A DNA stretch of 59,913 bases, taken from positions 1 to 59,913 of the forward strand of contig JASJAU010000041.1 of the NCBI GenBank assembly GCA_030066855.1, written 5' to 3'. This stretch comes from Paracoccaceae bacterium (GTDB lineage: Bacteria; Pseudomonadota; Alphaproteobacteria; Rhodobacterales; Rhodobacteraceae). The position numbers and the translations under genes were made by a program. Shown piece after piece: positions 27,649 through 36,654 of the stretch (its first letter is position 1; each line of letters opens with the position of its first letter). The notes beneath the pieces were generated by a model. The model did not search any database and had not been told where the DNA came from. It saw only the letters and a list, made by a program, of their open reading frames with translations.

Positions 27649-28755
27649 GTGAGTGAGGACCGGCGGGACATGGGCCAGCGGATCGAAGCGAAAGCGGGGT
27701 TGGAGCGCATCAAGCTCTACAAGGGCGGCGAGAGCCGGATTCCCGGGCGCGACGACGTTCTGAAACTGTCGTCGAACGAAAACCCTTTCGGTGCGCCGGA
27801 GAGCGCCAAGGCGGCGCTGGTCGCGGCGGCGAAAACGCTCCACCGCTATCCGTCGACCGATCACGCGTCGCTCCGGGCCGCCATCGCCGAGGTTCACGGG
27901 CTGGATGCCGAGCGGATCATTTGCGGCGTCGGATCCGACGAGATCATCACATTTCTCTGTCAGGCATACACCGGTCCCGGAACTGAGGTTATCCATACAG
28001 AACATGGGTTCTCGATGTACCGGATCTCGGCGCTGGCCGCCGGGGCCGAGCCCGTCGAAGTGCCCGAGCGCGAGCGCAAGGTCGATGTCGACGCGATTCT
28101 GGGCGGCGTGACCGAGAGGACGCGGCTCGTCTTCGTCGCCAACCCGGCCAATCCGACCGGCACAATGATCGGCGCGAACGAGGTCGGCCGGCTGGCCGCC
28201 GAGCTGCCGCCTGACGTGATCCTCGTCCTTGATGGCGCCTATGCCGAGTACGTGGACGGCTATGATGGCGGCGCGGCGCTGGTCGACGCGCGCGAGAACG
28301 TGGTGATGACGCGCACCTTCTCAAAGCTCTATGGGCTGGGCGGTCTTCGGATCGGATGGGGCTACGGCCCGGCGCATATCATCGACAACCTGAACCGGGT
28401 GCGCGGCCCTTTCAACCTTTCGGACGCGCAACTCGCGGCAGCGGAGGCCGCCATTCGGGATCGCGACTGGGCGGAGCGAGGACGTCTTCAGAACGCGCGG
28501 ATGCGCGACTGGTTGGCGCAGGCACTGGCAGAGTTGGGCATTCCCTCCGACACCTCTTCTGCCAATTTCGTGCTGGCGCGATTCGTCGACGAGGATGAGG
28601 CGGAGGCCTGCGAGGCGGCGCTGCGCGCGGACGGGATACTGGTTCGCAAAGTGGCGGGCTACAAGCTTCCCAACTGCCTGCGCATTGCCGTGGGCACCGA
28701 GGCGGATTGCGGCCGGGTCCGCGACAGCCTCACACGTTGGCGGGACGCCGCGTAA
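27649..28755 (+). CDS. hisC: Histidinol-phosphate aminotransferase
   Basis: This PLP-dependent enzyme catalyses a late step of histidine synthesis and often also acts on aromatic keto acids. The 368-residue product shows [13 protein letters not shown], the PLP lysine in [15 protein letters not shown] (about residue 225) and [13 protein letters not shown]. The start is a GTG (27649) with AAGAGG upstream; an ATG at 27670 is an equally possible start. The TAA stop overlaps the next ATG by one base (TAATG). Pairing with tyrA suggests use in tyrosine and phenylalanine transamination. Confidence 0.92.
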   Translation: MSEDRRDMGQRIEAKAGLERIKLYKGGESRIPGRDDVLKLSSNENPFGAPESAKAALVAAAKTLHRYPSTDHASLRAAIAEVHGLDAERIICGVGSDEIITFLCQAYTGPGTEVIHTEHGFSMYRISALAAGAEPVEVPERERKVDVDAILGGVTERTRLVFVANPANPTGTMIGANEVGRLAAELPPDVILVLDGAYAEYVDGYDGGAALVDARENVVMTRTFSKLYGLGGLRIGWGYGPAHIIDNLNRVRGPFNLSDAQLAAAEAAIRDRDWAERGRLQNARMRDWLAQALAELGIPSDTSSANFVLARFVDEDEAEACEAALRADGILVRKVAGYKLPNCLRIAVGTEADCGRVRDSLTRWRDAA

Positions 28756-29675
28756 TGGCCGCGATCTACGATCGTGTCGCTCTGATCGGGCTGGGCCTGA
28801 TCGCCTCCTCTATGGCGCATGCCATGCGCGCCGAGGGGCTGGCGGGCGAAATCGTTGGCACCGCCCGGTCGGCGGAGACTCGTGAAACGGTCAGCGAGAT
28901 GGGATTCTGCGACCGCGTGACTGATACGGCGGCAGAGGCGGTCGAGGGCGCCGATTTGGTGGTTCTGGCCATACCAGTCGGCGCCATGAACCCGGTGGCG
29001 CGCGAGATCGGCCCTCATCTGAAACCCGGCGCGACCGTTACCGATGTGGGCTCCGTCAAACGCGCGGTGATCGACGCGGTCGCGCCGCATCTGCCGGAGG
29101 GCGTTCACTTTATCCCCGGCCACCCGCTGGCGGGGACGGAGCATTCCGGGCCGAAATCGGGCTTTGCGGAGCTCTTCGAGAACCGCTTCACCATCTTGGT
29201 CCCTCAGGAGGACGTTCCGGAGGCTGAGGTCGGCAAGCTGACCCGCTTCTGGCAGGGCATGGGCGCGAATGTCGAGTTGATGGATGTCGAGCACCACGAC
29301 CTCGTCCTCGCTGTCACCAGCCATACGCCGCACCTGATCGCCTACACGATGGTCGGCGTGGCCGACGACCTGCGCCGCGTCACCGACAGCGAGGTCATCA
29401 AGTATTCCGCCGCCGGTTTCCGGGATTTCACACGGATCGCGGCCAGCGACCCGACCATGTGGCGGGACGTGTTCTTGAATAACAAAGAAGCGACGCTCGA
29501 AATACTCGGGCGCTTCACGGAGGAGCTTTTCGCCCTGCAAAGGGCCATCAGAACTGGGAACGGCGAGCTGTTGTTTGATTACTTCACCCGGACACGGGCG
29601 ATCAGGCGCGGCATCGTCGAAGCGGGGCAGGATACGGACGCGCCCAATTTCGGGCGAGGAGGGTCGAAATCATGA
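28755..29675 (+). CDS. tyrA: Prephenate/arogenate dehydrogenase
   Basis: The 306-residue product begins [20 protein letters not shown], a Rossmann fold, and carries HPLAGTEHSGP and AVTSHTPHLIAYTM, conserved in the TyrA family. It makes hydroxyphenylpyruvate or tyrosine from prephenate or arogenate. It starts inside the hisC stop and ends overlapping the extensin-like gene (ATGA), so it is the middle of a coupled operon. No ACT domain is evident. Confidence 0.93.
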   Translation: MAAIYDRVALIGLGLIASSMAHAMRAEGLAGEIVGTARSAETRETVSEMGFCDRVTDTAAEAVEGADLVVLAIPVGAMNPVAREIGPHLKPGATVTDVGSVKRAVIDAVAPHLPEGVHFIPGHPLAGTEHSGPKSGFAELFENRFTILVPQEDVPEAEVGKLTRFWQGMGANVELMDVEHHDLVLAVTSHTPHLIAYTMVGVADDLRRVTDSEVIKYSAAGFRDFTRIAASDPTMWRDVFLNNKEATLEILGRFTEELFALQRAIRTGNGELLFDYFTRTRAIRRGIVEAGQDTDAPNFGRGGSKS

Positions 29676-30247
29676 GACGAGCAGGTCTTGCCATTGCGCT
29701 ATGTACGGTTCTCGCCGCCTGCGGCGGGGGAAATTCAGGGGTCATGAGCGGGGACACGGTCGCGGTCAAACGTGCACCGGTCGACGGTCCGGGCGGTTGC
29801 GGCGTGCCGAACGCCTGGGTGGTGAGCGAGGTCGCGGGTGTGAAGCTTTCGCGTCCATCGATCATGTCGCCAGATCTAATCCGGTCGCTGGAGACCTGGG
29901 TCGCGCGCGAGGCGCTGCCGATCATAGGTCGGAGGGGCGGCGGGCTGGAGGAGCTCACCGTCGCCGCGCATTACGCCTGCCGTACTCGAAACAGCCGGCG
30001 TGGCGCCCGCCTGTCGGAGCATGCCAAGGGCAACGCCATCGACATCTCGAGTTTCGTGATGCGCGACGGCAGCCGGATAAGCGTGCTGAACGGCTGGCGG
30101 GGGCGCGACAGCCGGACGCTCAGGAGGCTCCATGCCTCGGCCTGCGGGCCCTTCGGCACGGTACTGGGCCCCGAATCCGACCGGCATCATCAGGATCATT
30201 TCCACTTCGACGTGGCGCGGCACCGGGGCGGAGCCTACTGCCGGTAG
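29672..30247 (+). CDS. Extensin-like C-terminal domain lipoprotein
   Basis: The 191-residue product has a lipoprotein signal with lipobox LAAC (Cys17) and a C-terminal extensin-like domain. The motifs SEHAKGNAIDIS and HHQDHFHFD match the zinc-binding pattern of M15-type peptidoglycan peptidases, which suggests action on cell wall peptides. It is translationally coupled to tyrA although the functions are unrelated. It converges with the DUF2125 gene 4 bp away. Confidence 0.88.
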   Translation: MRRAGLAIALCTVLAACGGGNSGVMSGDTVAVKRAPVDGPGGCGVPNAWVVSEVAGVKLSRPSIMSPDLIRSLETWVAREALPIIGRRGGGLEELTVAAHYACRTRNSRRGARLSEHAKGNAIDISSFVMRDGSRISVLNGWRGRDSRTLRRLHASACGPFGTVLGPESDRHHQDHFHFDVARHRGGAYCR

Positions 30248-30251
30248 GGTC

Positions 30252-31253
30252 TCAACGGATGACAAACCGAGGAGCCGGGCCGAGCGGGATCGGGCCGAAG
30301 GAAACGAAGCCCTGCTGAAACGAGAGCGGCGCGTCGAGGGTGTCGGGTTGGCCGGAGAGCCCCGCCACCAGCTCTAGCGCGCTCTCTATAGCCGGCCGGA
30401 AGCTGTCGGACAGCAACCCGGACGAGACCGCCATGTCGAGGATCCGGCGCCACTCGACGGCGCGGATGTCGATCTCGCCCTCGGCAACGCCGTTCTCGTC
30501 AATAGTCAGTTCGCCCGCCGCGCGGAACGTCACGGTTCCCCACTCCGCCCACAGCTCCTTGAGGTCGAGATCGGTAGGTTGGGGCCGCGCCACCTCGATC
30601 GCGCGACGGTCCCATGGCGCATCGAAGCCCATGTCCATGTCAAGGCGGAAGAGCTCGATCTCACTCGGCAAGAGACCCGCTGGGTCGAGCGCCGCGCGGA
30701 CCTCCTCTGAGGGGTCGAAGGACGTGATCTCGGCCCCGATGCGATGCGCGTCCTTGCGGGCCGGCACCGGCTCGGTCGCGAAGCGGACCTCTGCCAGGCT
30801 GGCCTCCCACCCGAGCGTCGAAGAGACGCGCAGGTTCTCGGCGATGAAGGTCGAGCGGTCGAGCGGAAGATCGGCGGAGGCGCCAAGAAAGATCGACCCG
30901 CGTGTCCGGTCCGACGAGAATGACATAGTCTGAAACGGCGTCGACAGGACATGGGTTTCGGGCAGAACAGCAATCACCTGATTGGGCCGGTAGGCGAGCG
31001 CGAGAAGCTGCAGAAACGGCGCCTGCCAGGCCAGTCCGGTTTCCGGATCGGTCAGGCGCACCTCCGTCAAGGTGGTGTCGAACCGGTTCGGGAAGCCCGC
31101 CACACTGACGTCGCTCACATCCGCCGCCCAGCCCTCGGCGCGGCGGTCGTCGATCCAGGCGCTCAGCGTCCGCTCCAGCGCCGTGGAGCCGAATGCCCAC
31201 CAGCCCATCCAGAGAAGCGACGCCACCAGAATGAAGACGATCAGACGTCCCAT
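30252..31253 (-). CDS. DUF2125 family protein, membrane-anchored
   Basis: The 333-residue product starts with a membrane anchor (MGRLIVFILVASLLWMGWWA) and continues as a beta-rich, presumably periplasmic domain with the DUF2125 feel (VAGFPNRFDTTLTEVRLTDP). The function of the family is unknown. It diverges from the ChaC-like gene. Confidence 0.8.
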   Translation of the reverse strand: MGRLIVFILVASLLWMGWWAFGSTALERTLSAWIDDRRAEGWAADVSDVSVAGFPNRFDTTLTEVRLTDPETGLAWQAPFLQLLALAYRPNQVIAVLPETHVLSTPFQTMSFSSDRTRGSIFLGASADLPLDRSTFIAENLRVSSTLGWEASLAEVRFATEPVPARKDAHRIGAEITSFDPSEEVRAALDPAGLLPSEIELFRLDMDMGFDAPWDRRAIEVARPQPTDLDLKELWAEWGTVTFRAAGELTIDENGVAEGEIDIRAVEWRRILDMAVSSGLLSDSFRPAIESALELVAGLSGQPDTLDAPLSFQQGFVSFGPIPLGPAPRFVIR

Positions 31254-31294
31254 TTGCCCTTTCCCCTGCCTCGACGCCCTGTATTAAAGCCGCC

Positions 31295-31861
31295 ATGACG
31301 GAAGGACCAGAGATCACACTGCGCCCCTTGTGGGTTTTCGGCTACGGCTCGCTAATGTGGAACCCGGGGTTTCCTGTGGAAGAACGGCGGCTGGCGATGC
31401 TTTCCGATTATGCGCGGTGCTTCTGCATGTCTTCGATTCATCATCGCGGAACCGAGAAGAAGCCGGGTCTCGTTCTCGCGCTCGATCCGCACGCGGGCGC
31501 CTCCTGTCGGGGGCTGGCGTTCCGGGTCCCGGAGGAGGCGGCGGAGCAGACTGTCGCCTACCTGCGCGAGCGGGAGCTGATCTCGTCGGCATATGTCGAG
31601 CGCCTGCTCGATGTGCGGTTCGAGGATGGAGCGGAGACCAAGGCGCTCACTTATGTGGTCGACACCAATCACGTCCAGTACGTGGGCAATATGGCGCTAG
31701 AGGAGCAGGCGCGGATCATCGCCCGCGCGACAGGCGGACGCGGCCCGAACACCGAGTATCTTTGGAACACCGTCGGCCACCTTGAAGAGCTGGGGATCGA
31801 GGACCCGGACCTCGCCTGGCTGGACGCCCGCGTGCGCGAGATCATCGGCCGTTCCGCCTGA
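31295..31861 (+). CDS. Gamma-glutamylcyclotransferase, ChaC-like
   Basis: The 188-residue product has the ChaC signature FGYGSLMWNPGFPVEE near the start and the acidic RVPEE region, and it ends in a typical helical tail. ChaC enzymes cleave glutathione to 5-oxoproline and Cys-Gly. A TATTAA box ends about 8 bp before the ATG and there is no ribosome-binding site, so the mRNA may be leaderless. Confidence 0.88.
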   Translation: MTEGPEITLRPLWVFGYGSLMWNPGFPVEERRLAMLSDYARCFCMSSIHHRGTEKKPGLVLALDPHAGASCRGLAFRVPEEAAEQTVAYLRERELISSAYVERLLDVRFEDGAETKALTYVVDTNHVQYVGNMALEEQARIIARATGGRGPNTEYLWNTVGHLEELGIEDPDLAWLDARVREIIGRSA

Positions 31862-31872
31862 TTCCTTTGCGG

Positions 31873-31901
31873 TTGGCAGGGGCTTGGCGATTGCCTACAC
31901 T
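31873..31901 (+). promoter_or_regulatory. Candidate sigma-70-type promoter of the exbB/ompA-like pair
   Basis: TTGGCA (31873-31878) and TACACT (31896-31901) are separated by 17 bp, with the start codon 36 bp further on. This is one of the better -35/-10 matches in the window. Confidence 0.5.
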
Positions 31902-31936
31902 CGCCCAAGAATAACAGCGACAGGACCGGGCCCCTG

Positions 31937-33130
31937 ATGGCAAGACCGGATCGCGAGGCCGAGCCGCAATTCACAAGACCCTACCGTCAGATCCTGACGA
32001 TGCTCATCGTTTTGGGGCTCGTCGGTTTCGGTGCGAACCTGGCGTATCCCGAGGTCGCGCCAGTATTTCTCGCCAACCCGTGGCTGAATGGCTTCATCGG
32101 GTTCGTCTTCGTCATCGGCGTTCTGGCCTGTTTCTGGCAGGTGTTTCAGATCATCTCGTCGGTGATCTGGATCGAGGGTTTCGCCTCTGACAGACCTGGC
32201 CATCAGTTCACCAATGCGCCGCGCCTATTGGCCTCGCTCGCGGCGCTTCTGCGCAAGCGCGGCGCCCGCGCCCAGCTTGGTACCTCGTCGGCGAGGTCGA
32301 TCCTCGATTCCGTCGCGACCCGTATCGATGAGGCGCGGGATATCACGCGCTACATTGTCAATCTTTTGATTTTCCTGGGCCTTTTGGGCACTTTCTACGG
32401 CCTCGCCACGACCGTTCCCGCCGTTGTCGACACTATTCGCTCGCTCGCTCCGCAGGAAGGCGACACTGGCGTCGAGACCTTCGCCCGCCTCATGGTCGGC
32501 CTCGAGACGCAGCTTGGCGGCATGGGCGTGGCCTTCGCCTCGTCGCTCCTCGGTCTTGCCGGCTCGCTGGTCGTCGGCCTCTTAGAGCTCTTCGCCAGCC
32601 ACGGTCAGAACCGTTTCTACCGCGAGCTGGAAGACTGGCTCTCGACCATCACGCGGGTTGGTTTCGCGGGCGAGGACGGCGCCAACCCAGATCAGGGAGT
32701 GATGGCCAGCCTCGCCGATCACATGGCCGCGCGATTGGACCAGATGCAGGCGTACTACGCCGAAACCGAAAGCCGCCGTGACGCCGCCGAGGATCGGATG
32801 GGCATGCTTGCCAACGCGGTTTCGCAACTGGCCGAGCGATTGGGAGAGAGCCAGACAACCAGCGACGCCGCCCCGGACGCGTCGAAGACTGTCGAAGCGC
32901 AAGAACGGCTGGCCGACGCGATCGAGGCGCTGGCCCGGGACGGCGTCGGTCAGGTGGACGCCGAAAGCCGGATGCGGCTTCGCTCTATGGACGTTCAGAT
33001 GTTGCGGATTCTCGAAGAGATGTCGGCGGGCCGGCAGGAGGCGATTGGAGAGCTTCGCGCGGACCTCGCCCAACTCACAAAGGCCGTCCGCATGATGGCG
33101 CGCGACCGGGCCGGCAGCGGCCCGCTCTGA
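31937..33130 (+). CDS. MotA/TolQ/ExbB-type proton-channel family protein
   Basis: The 397-residue membrane protein has helices at about 20-40 and 52-75, then a signature block LGLLGTFYGLATTVPAV at 147-163 and GMGVAFASSLLGLAGSLVVG at 195-214, as in proton-driven stator units. The C-terminal half (about 225-397) is soluble, charged and probably coiled coil. The next gene, 3 bp on, encodes a MotB/OmpA-like partner. The pair should form an ion-driven stator reaching the peptidoglycan. It is neither a flagellar motA nor a tolQ by context. Confidence 0.85.
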   Translation: MARPDREAEPQFTRPYRQILTMLIVLGLVGFGANLAYPEVAPVFLANPWLNGFIGFVFVIGVLACFWQVFQIISSVIWIEGFASDRPGHQFTNAPRLLASLAALLRKRGARAQLGTSSARSILDSVATRIDEARDITRYIVNLLIFLGLLGTFYGLATTVPAVVDTIRSLAPQEGDTGVETFARLMVGLETQLGGMGVAFASSLLGLAGSLVVGLLELFASHGQNRFYRELEDWLSTITRVGFAGEDGANPDQGVMASLADHMAARLDQMQAYYAETESRRDAAEDRMGMLANAVSQLAERLGESQTTSDAAPDASKTVEAQERLADAIEALARDGVGQVDAESRMRLRSMDVQMLRILEEMSAGRQEAIGELRADLAQLTKAVRMMARDRAGSGPL

Positions 33131-33133
33131 TCC

Positions 33134-35134
33134 ATGGCTACGCTTACGCGCAGATCGGTTCAGCGAATGTCCGGCTCGATCTGGCCGGGGTTCGTGGACG
33201 CGATGACGGCGCTTTTGCTCGTCCTGATGTTCGTCCTGTCGATCTTCATGATCGTGCAGGGCGTTCTGACCGAGACGATCACGGGCCAGGAGTCCGAGCT
33301 GGACAAGCTTGCAGGGGAGGTGACGTCGCTTTCTGTCGCGCTGGGCCTGTCGCAGCAGGAAAGCGCCCGGCTTGAGGACGATCTGACATCGCTTCGATCG
33401 GAAAGCGACCGGCAGGCGGCGTTAATCGCCAACCTCTCGACCCAGGTCGATCAGCAAGCCCGCGCCCTGTCCGAGCGGGACGCGGCGATCGCATCGTTCG
33501 AGGAGCGGGTGGCGGCGCTTCTGGCCGAGCGTGACATTGCGCTTGCGGAGGGCGAGCGGCTGACCGCGACGGTCGAGGAATTGGAGGCGGCGCGGCAGAC
33601 GCTCTTGACCGAACAGGAGGCTATGCAGCTCGCGCTCGCCAACGCGCGAAGCGAGATCGACGCCCAAGCCGAGGAGGCGCGTCTCGCGGCGGCCCGCCGC
33701 GAGGCATTGGAGGCGCTCACGGCCCAGCTTCAGGCCGAGGCGGCGACGCGTGAGGCCGATCTCGCGGCGGCGGAAGAGGCGCTTTCGGCGGAGGAGGCGC
33801 AGCGGCTGGCCGAGGCTGCGGCGGCGGAGGCGCTCCGCGAGCGGTTGGCCAACGCGGACGCCGAGCTGACCGCGATGTCGCTCGCGCTCGAGGAGCAGAG
33901 GCGCGAGGCCGAGGAGACCTTGACGCTATTGGCCGCCGCGAATGCGATCGAGGAGGAGTTGAACGCGCGGCTGGCCGATGCGCTGATTGCGCTGGAGGGC
34001 GCGGAAGGCGCCGCAGCCGAGAGCGAGGAGCTTCAAACCCGGCTCGCGCTCGCGACCACCGAGCGGGACACAGCCCGCGCGGAACTCGTGACGCTTCGCG
34101 CAGAGCTTTCAGAAGCTCAGGCGCGGCTGGCGGAGCTTGGCGTCTCTGTTGACGAGGGCAACACCCTATTGGCCGAGCTTACGGCGGAGCGCGACGCGCT
34201 TAAGGCCGAGGTCGAGAGCCTACGCGCCGCCTCTACCGATGCTGCGAGCCTCCGCGATCAGCTCGCCGCCGCGCTTGCCGCCCGCATTGCGGCCGAACAG
34301 GCGGCGGAGGAGGAGTTGAGCGCGCGCGAGCGGCAAGAGGCGCTTCTGGCCGCCGCGAACACCCAGCTTGCCGAGGAAGAGGCGCTGTCGGCTCAAAGTC
34401 GGCGGGAGGTGCAGGCGCTGAATTCGCAAGTGGCGGCGCTGCGGTCCGAGCTGGCCACCTTGCAGGGTCTCCTGGATCAGGCGGTTGCAGCGGATGCCGC
34501 CGCGCAGGTACGGATCGAGGCGCTTGGATCGGAGCTGAACGTCGCGCTGGCCCGCGCCGCGCAGGAGGCGCAGCGCGCCGAGCAGGAAGCGCTACGAGTT
34601 GCGGAGCTGGAAGCGGCGGAGGCCGAGCGGCTCAGGATCGAGGCCGAGCGCCTGGCCGCGGAGGCCGAAGACCTCGCCTCCTACCGCTCGGAATTCTTCG
34701 GAACGCTTCGCCGCGTGCTGGGCGACCGAGAGGGCATCCAGATCGTCGGCGACCGTTTCGTCTTTTCGTCCGAAGTGCTGTTCGAGAGCGCCTCCGCCAC
34801 GCTTTCGCCCGCCGGGCAGTCGCAGATCGCGCAGGTGGCAGGCATTCTCGCCGAGGTGTCGGATCAGATCCCGACCAGCATCGACTGGATCATCCGGGTG
34901 GACGGACACACCGACAACATCCCGCTCTCCGGCTCGGGTCAGTTCGCCGATAACTGGGCGCTCAGCCAAGGCCGGGCGCTTTCGGTGGTGCGCTACCTGA
35001 TCGAAGAGCTGAACTTCCCGTCGAGCCGCCTCGCCGCAACCGGCTTTGGCGAGTTTCAGCCGGTCAACACCGCCGACACATCCGAAGCGCGGGCGCAGAA
35101 CCGCCGGATCGAGCTCAAGCTGACCGAGCGTTAG
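33134..35134 (+). CDS. MotB/OmpA-like peptidoglycan-binding protein with a very long coiled coil
   Basis: The 666-residue product has one N-terminal membrane helix (about 19-41, FVDAMTALLLVLMFVLSIFM) with an aspartate (D22) where MotB/ExbD carry the proton-accepting Asp. Residues about 50-510 are almost entirely Ala, Glu, Leu and Arg in heptad-like order, a single long coiled coil. The C-terminal OmpA domain (about 520-666) has VDGHTDNIPL, RALSVVRYLI and the final NRRIELKLTER. It is the partner of the ExbB-like protein just upstream. The length of the rod is unusual: flagellar MotB has no such segment. Confidence 0.88.
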   Translation: MATLTRRSVQRMSGSIWPGFVDAMTALLLVLMFVLSIFMIVQGVLTETITGQESELDKLAGEVTSLSVALGLSQQESARLEDDLTSLRSESDRQAALIANLSTQVDQQARALSERDAAIASFEERVAALLAERDIALAEGERLTATVEELEAARQTLLTEQEAMQLALANARSEIDAQAEEARLAAARREALEALTAQLQAEAATREADLAAAEEALSAEEAQRLAEAAAAEALRERLANADAELTAMSLALEEQRREAEETLTLLAAANAIEEELNARLADALIALEGAEGAAAESEELQTRLALATTERDTARAELVTLRAELSEAQARLAELGVSVDEGNTLLAELTAERDALKAEVESLRAASTDAASLRDQLAAALAARIAAEQAAEEELSARERQEALLAAANTQLAEEEALSAQSRREVQALNSQVAALRSELATLQGLLDQAVAADAAAQVRIEALGSELNVALARAAQEAQRAEQEALRVAELEAAEAERLRIEAERLAAEAEDLASYRSEFFGTLRRVLGDREGIQIVGDRFVFSSEVLFESASATLSPAGQSQIAQVAGILAEVSDQIPTSIDWIIRVDGHTDNIPLSGSGQFADNWALSQGRALSVVRYLIEELNFPSSRLAATGFGEFQPVNTADTSEARAQNRRIELKLTER

Positions 35135-35138
35135 GGCG

Positions 35139-35468
35139 TCACCCGCTCGCCGATTGCGACACGAGGTTCAAAACGATCACGCCAGCCGTGATCAACCCGA
35201 TCCCGAGGTATCCGCCGAGGTCGATCCGCTCGCCGAAGGCCAGGGCGCCCACCAGCGTGATCGCCGCGATCCCGGCGCCGGCCCAGACCGAATAGGCGAT
35301 CCCGACCGGCATGGTGCGGACGACGAGCGACATCATGTAGAACGCCGCCGCGAAGCCGAGGAGCGCTAGGGCAGCGAAACCCAATTTGGTAAACCCGTCC
35401 GAAAGTTTGAGGGAGGTCGTCGCCCCAACCTCAAGAACGATGCCGAAAGCCAGCAAATACCAATGCAT
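35139..35468 (-). CDS. SMR-family multidrug/quaternary-ammonium efflux protein (EmrE-like)
   Basis: The 109-residue, four-helix protein aligns by eye with EmrE: the catalytic glutamate is in FGIVLEVGATTSLK (about residue 13), followed by PVGIAYSVWAGAGIAAI and the final GVIVLNLVS. AGGGGAA precedes the ATG. It is 4 bp from the convergent OmpA-like gene. Confidence 0.9.
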   Translation of the reverse strand: MHWYLLAFGIVLEVGATTSLKLSDGFTKLGFAALALLGFAAAFYMMSLVVRTMPVGIAYSVWAGAGIAAITLVGALAFGERIDLGGYLGIGLITAGVIVLNLVSQSASG

Positions 35469-35687
35469 GTCATTCCCCTGAATTGCTTGAATAGAAAAAG
35501 GAAACCCTCAGACCACGAGCAACCTGACCATCGCCGCCTGCCCGACCAGCAAGGTCGGTAAAGCCGCCGCGCGGTACGAGGGCAAGGAACGTGTTGAGCC
35601 GCCGCGCGATGCCAAGTCCGGAATACCTCCTTCAGACAGCATCTTGCAGAGGTTGCCGGGCGGCGCCATTAATCAGGATCAAGGTCG
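35469..35687. other. Intergenic region without a recognised gene
   Basis: These 219 bp separate two leftward genes. A 53-codon frame lies on the minus strand (35508-35669), but it has no ribosome-binding site and no family resemblance. I looked for, and did not see, the conserved blocks of a guanidine riboswitch upstream of the SMR gene. The region may hold remnants of a lost gene. Confidence 0.4.
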
Positions 35688-36647
35688 TCACCGCAAGGCG
35701 TGCTTAGTCCGTCGGGAGTGTTTCGCCTGCCGGGCGTCGAGCCGTCGCTGGAGCGCGGCCTGATACCACTTGCGCCAGCCGGTCTGCGGCGTTTGCATGA
35801 ACCATGACCGCCGGATGTCCCACGCGGCCTCCATGCGGTCGATCAAGGAGCCTTGGGCTCCTTGCATGTGACCGCCCAGGTTCGCCAGCGTCAGTTCGCT
35901 GAACCAAAGCCTCTCCCCGTCTGTCAGAAAATCGACACGCACATGGTCAAATTGGCGCCCGATCGCCCGCGCGATCGCAAGCGCCTCATTCGCGATATCC
36001 GGGACCGGACGGCCCGCCCGCTTTTCAACGCTGGTTGCGAATTCCTCTGTCAGGACCAGAACCCCATTCGCATTCTCAGTCCAGATATCCGCCTTGTAGT
36101 CGGTATCCCTGTCGTAAGAGACGAAGACACGCGGCACTTGCTCGCCGATGGTGTAGAACTTCACCTCGCTTGGGCAATTCGGGATGAGGCGCTCCAGGTA
36201 GAGCTTAGGCTCTATGTCGCGATAGAACGGCTCCTGCCAATGTGCGCCATAGGTCTGTTTGATGAACCTGCGCGCGAGCCTAGTGGGAGATCCCCGGTCC
36301 GGCAGATGGTCTTTGAGAAAGATGTTCCACCCGCTACCGTGATTGGCCTTGAGAACGTAATCAGCAGACCAGAGCGCGTCGGGGATGTCATCCGGATCCG
36401 TTCCGATCCAAGCGATCTCCGGCGTGGAGACGGCAATGCCGCGCTCCCGAAGCCAGTCTGCCACGCGCAGCTTGTCGGCGATGATCGGAAAGCGCGGATC
36501 GTCATCAAACAGCTTTCTCCAGTGGAACAGATCGTTGATAGTGCGCGGCAGCGCCGGGTTGGGTGGCCAGGCATAGTGTGGAAGCTGCATGTAGCGCAGG
36601 GTCGTTTTGGGGCGCTTGACCAAAACAACGGCTCGCAGGGCGATCAA
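35688..36647 (-). CDS. TupA-like ATP-grasp protein; likely 5' end out of frame
   Basis: The 319-residue frame encodes an ATP-grasp ligase of the TupA-like type known from polysaccharide and polyamino-acid clusters. Clear features are NPALPRTINDLFHWRKL, IADKLRVADWLRERG, DYVLKANHGSGWNIFLKDH and VRVDFLTDGERLWFSELTL (metal/ATP site). The only in-frame start at the 5' end is a TTG with no ribosome-binding site. A better start is an ATG at 36703 with AAGGAG (36715-36720), but that frame hits TGA just after a run of nine Ts (36646-36654); ten Ts would join it in frame to this gene. So the gene is either switched off by slippage, phase-variable, broken, or mis-sequenced. An internal start at 36590 is a further possibility. 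Confidence 0.75.
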   Translation of the reverse strand: MIALRAVVLVKRPKTTLRYMQLPHYAWPPNPALPRTINDLFHWRKLFDDDPRFPIIADKLRVADWLRERGIAVSTPEIAWIGTDPDDIPDALWSADYVLKANHGSGWNIFLKDHLPDRGSPTRLARRFIKQTYGAHWQEPFYRDIEPKLYLERLIPNCPSEVKFYTIGEQVPRVFVSYDRDTDYKADIWTENANGVLVLTEEFATSVEKRAGRPVPDIANEALAIARAIGRQFDHVRVDFLTDGERLWFSELTLANLGGHMQGAQGSLIDRMEAAWDIRRSWFMQTPQTGWRKWYQAALQRRLDARQAKHSRRTKHALR

Positions 36648-36654
36648 AAAAAAA
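36646..36654 (-). repeat. T9 homopolymer near the 5' end of the ATP-grasp gene
   Basis: Nine Ts in a row on the coding strand lie directly after CATG. With nine, the frame from the ATG at 36703 ends at TGA. With ten, it continues into the ATP-grasp protein. Such a run is a classic slippage site and is exceptional in this G+C-rich sequence. Confidence 0.75.

Noticed and set aside
31937-35134. A Zorya-type defence system
   Set aside because: Only the two stator-like genes are present; no ZorC, ZorD or ZorE partners follow, and the MotA-like subunit lacks the long tail.
35508-35669. A 53-codon minus-strand frame between the SMR and ATP-grasp genes
   Set aside because: No ribosome-binding site, no family resemblance; could be a gene remnant but cannot be supported.
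35469-35687. Guanidine riboswitch upstream of the SMR gene
   Set aside because: The conserved sequence blocks of known guanidine riboswitches were not found on the minus strand.
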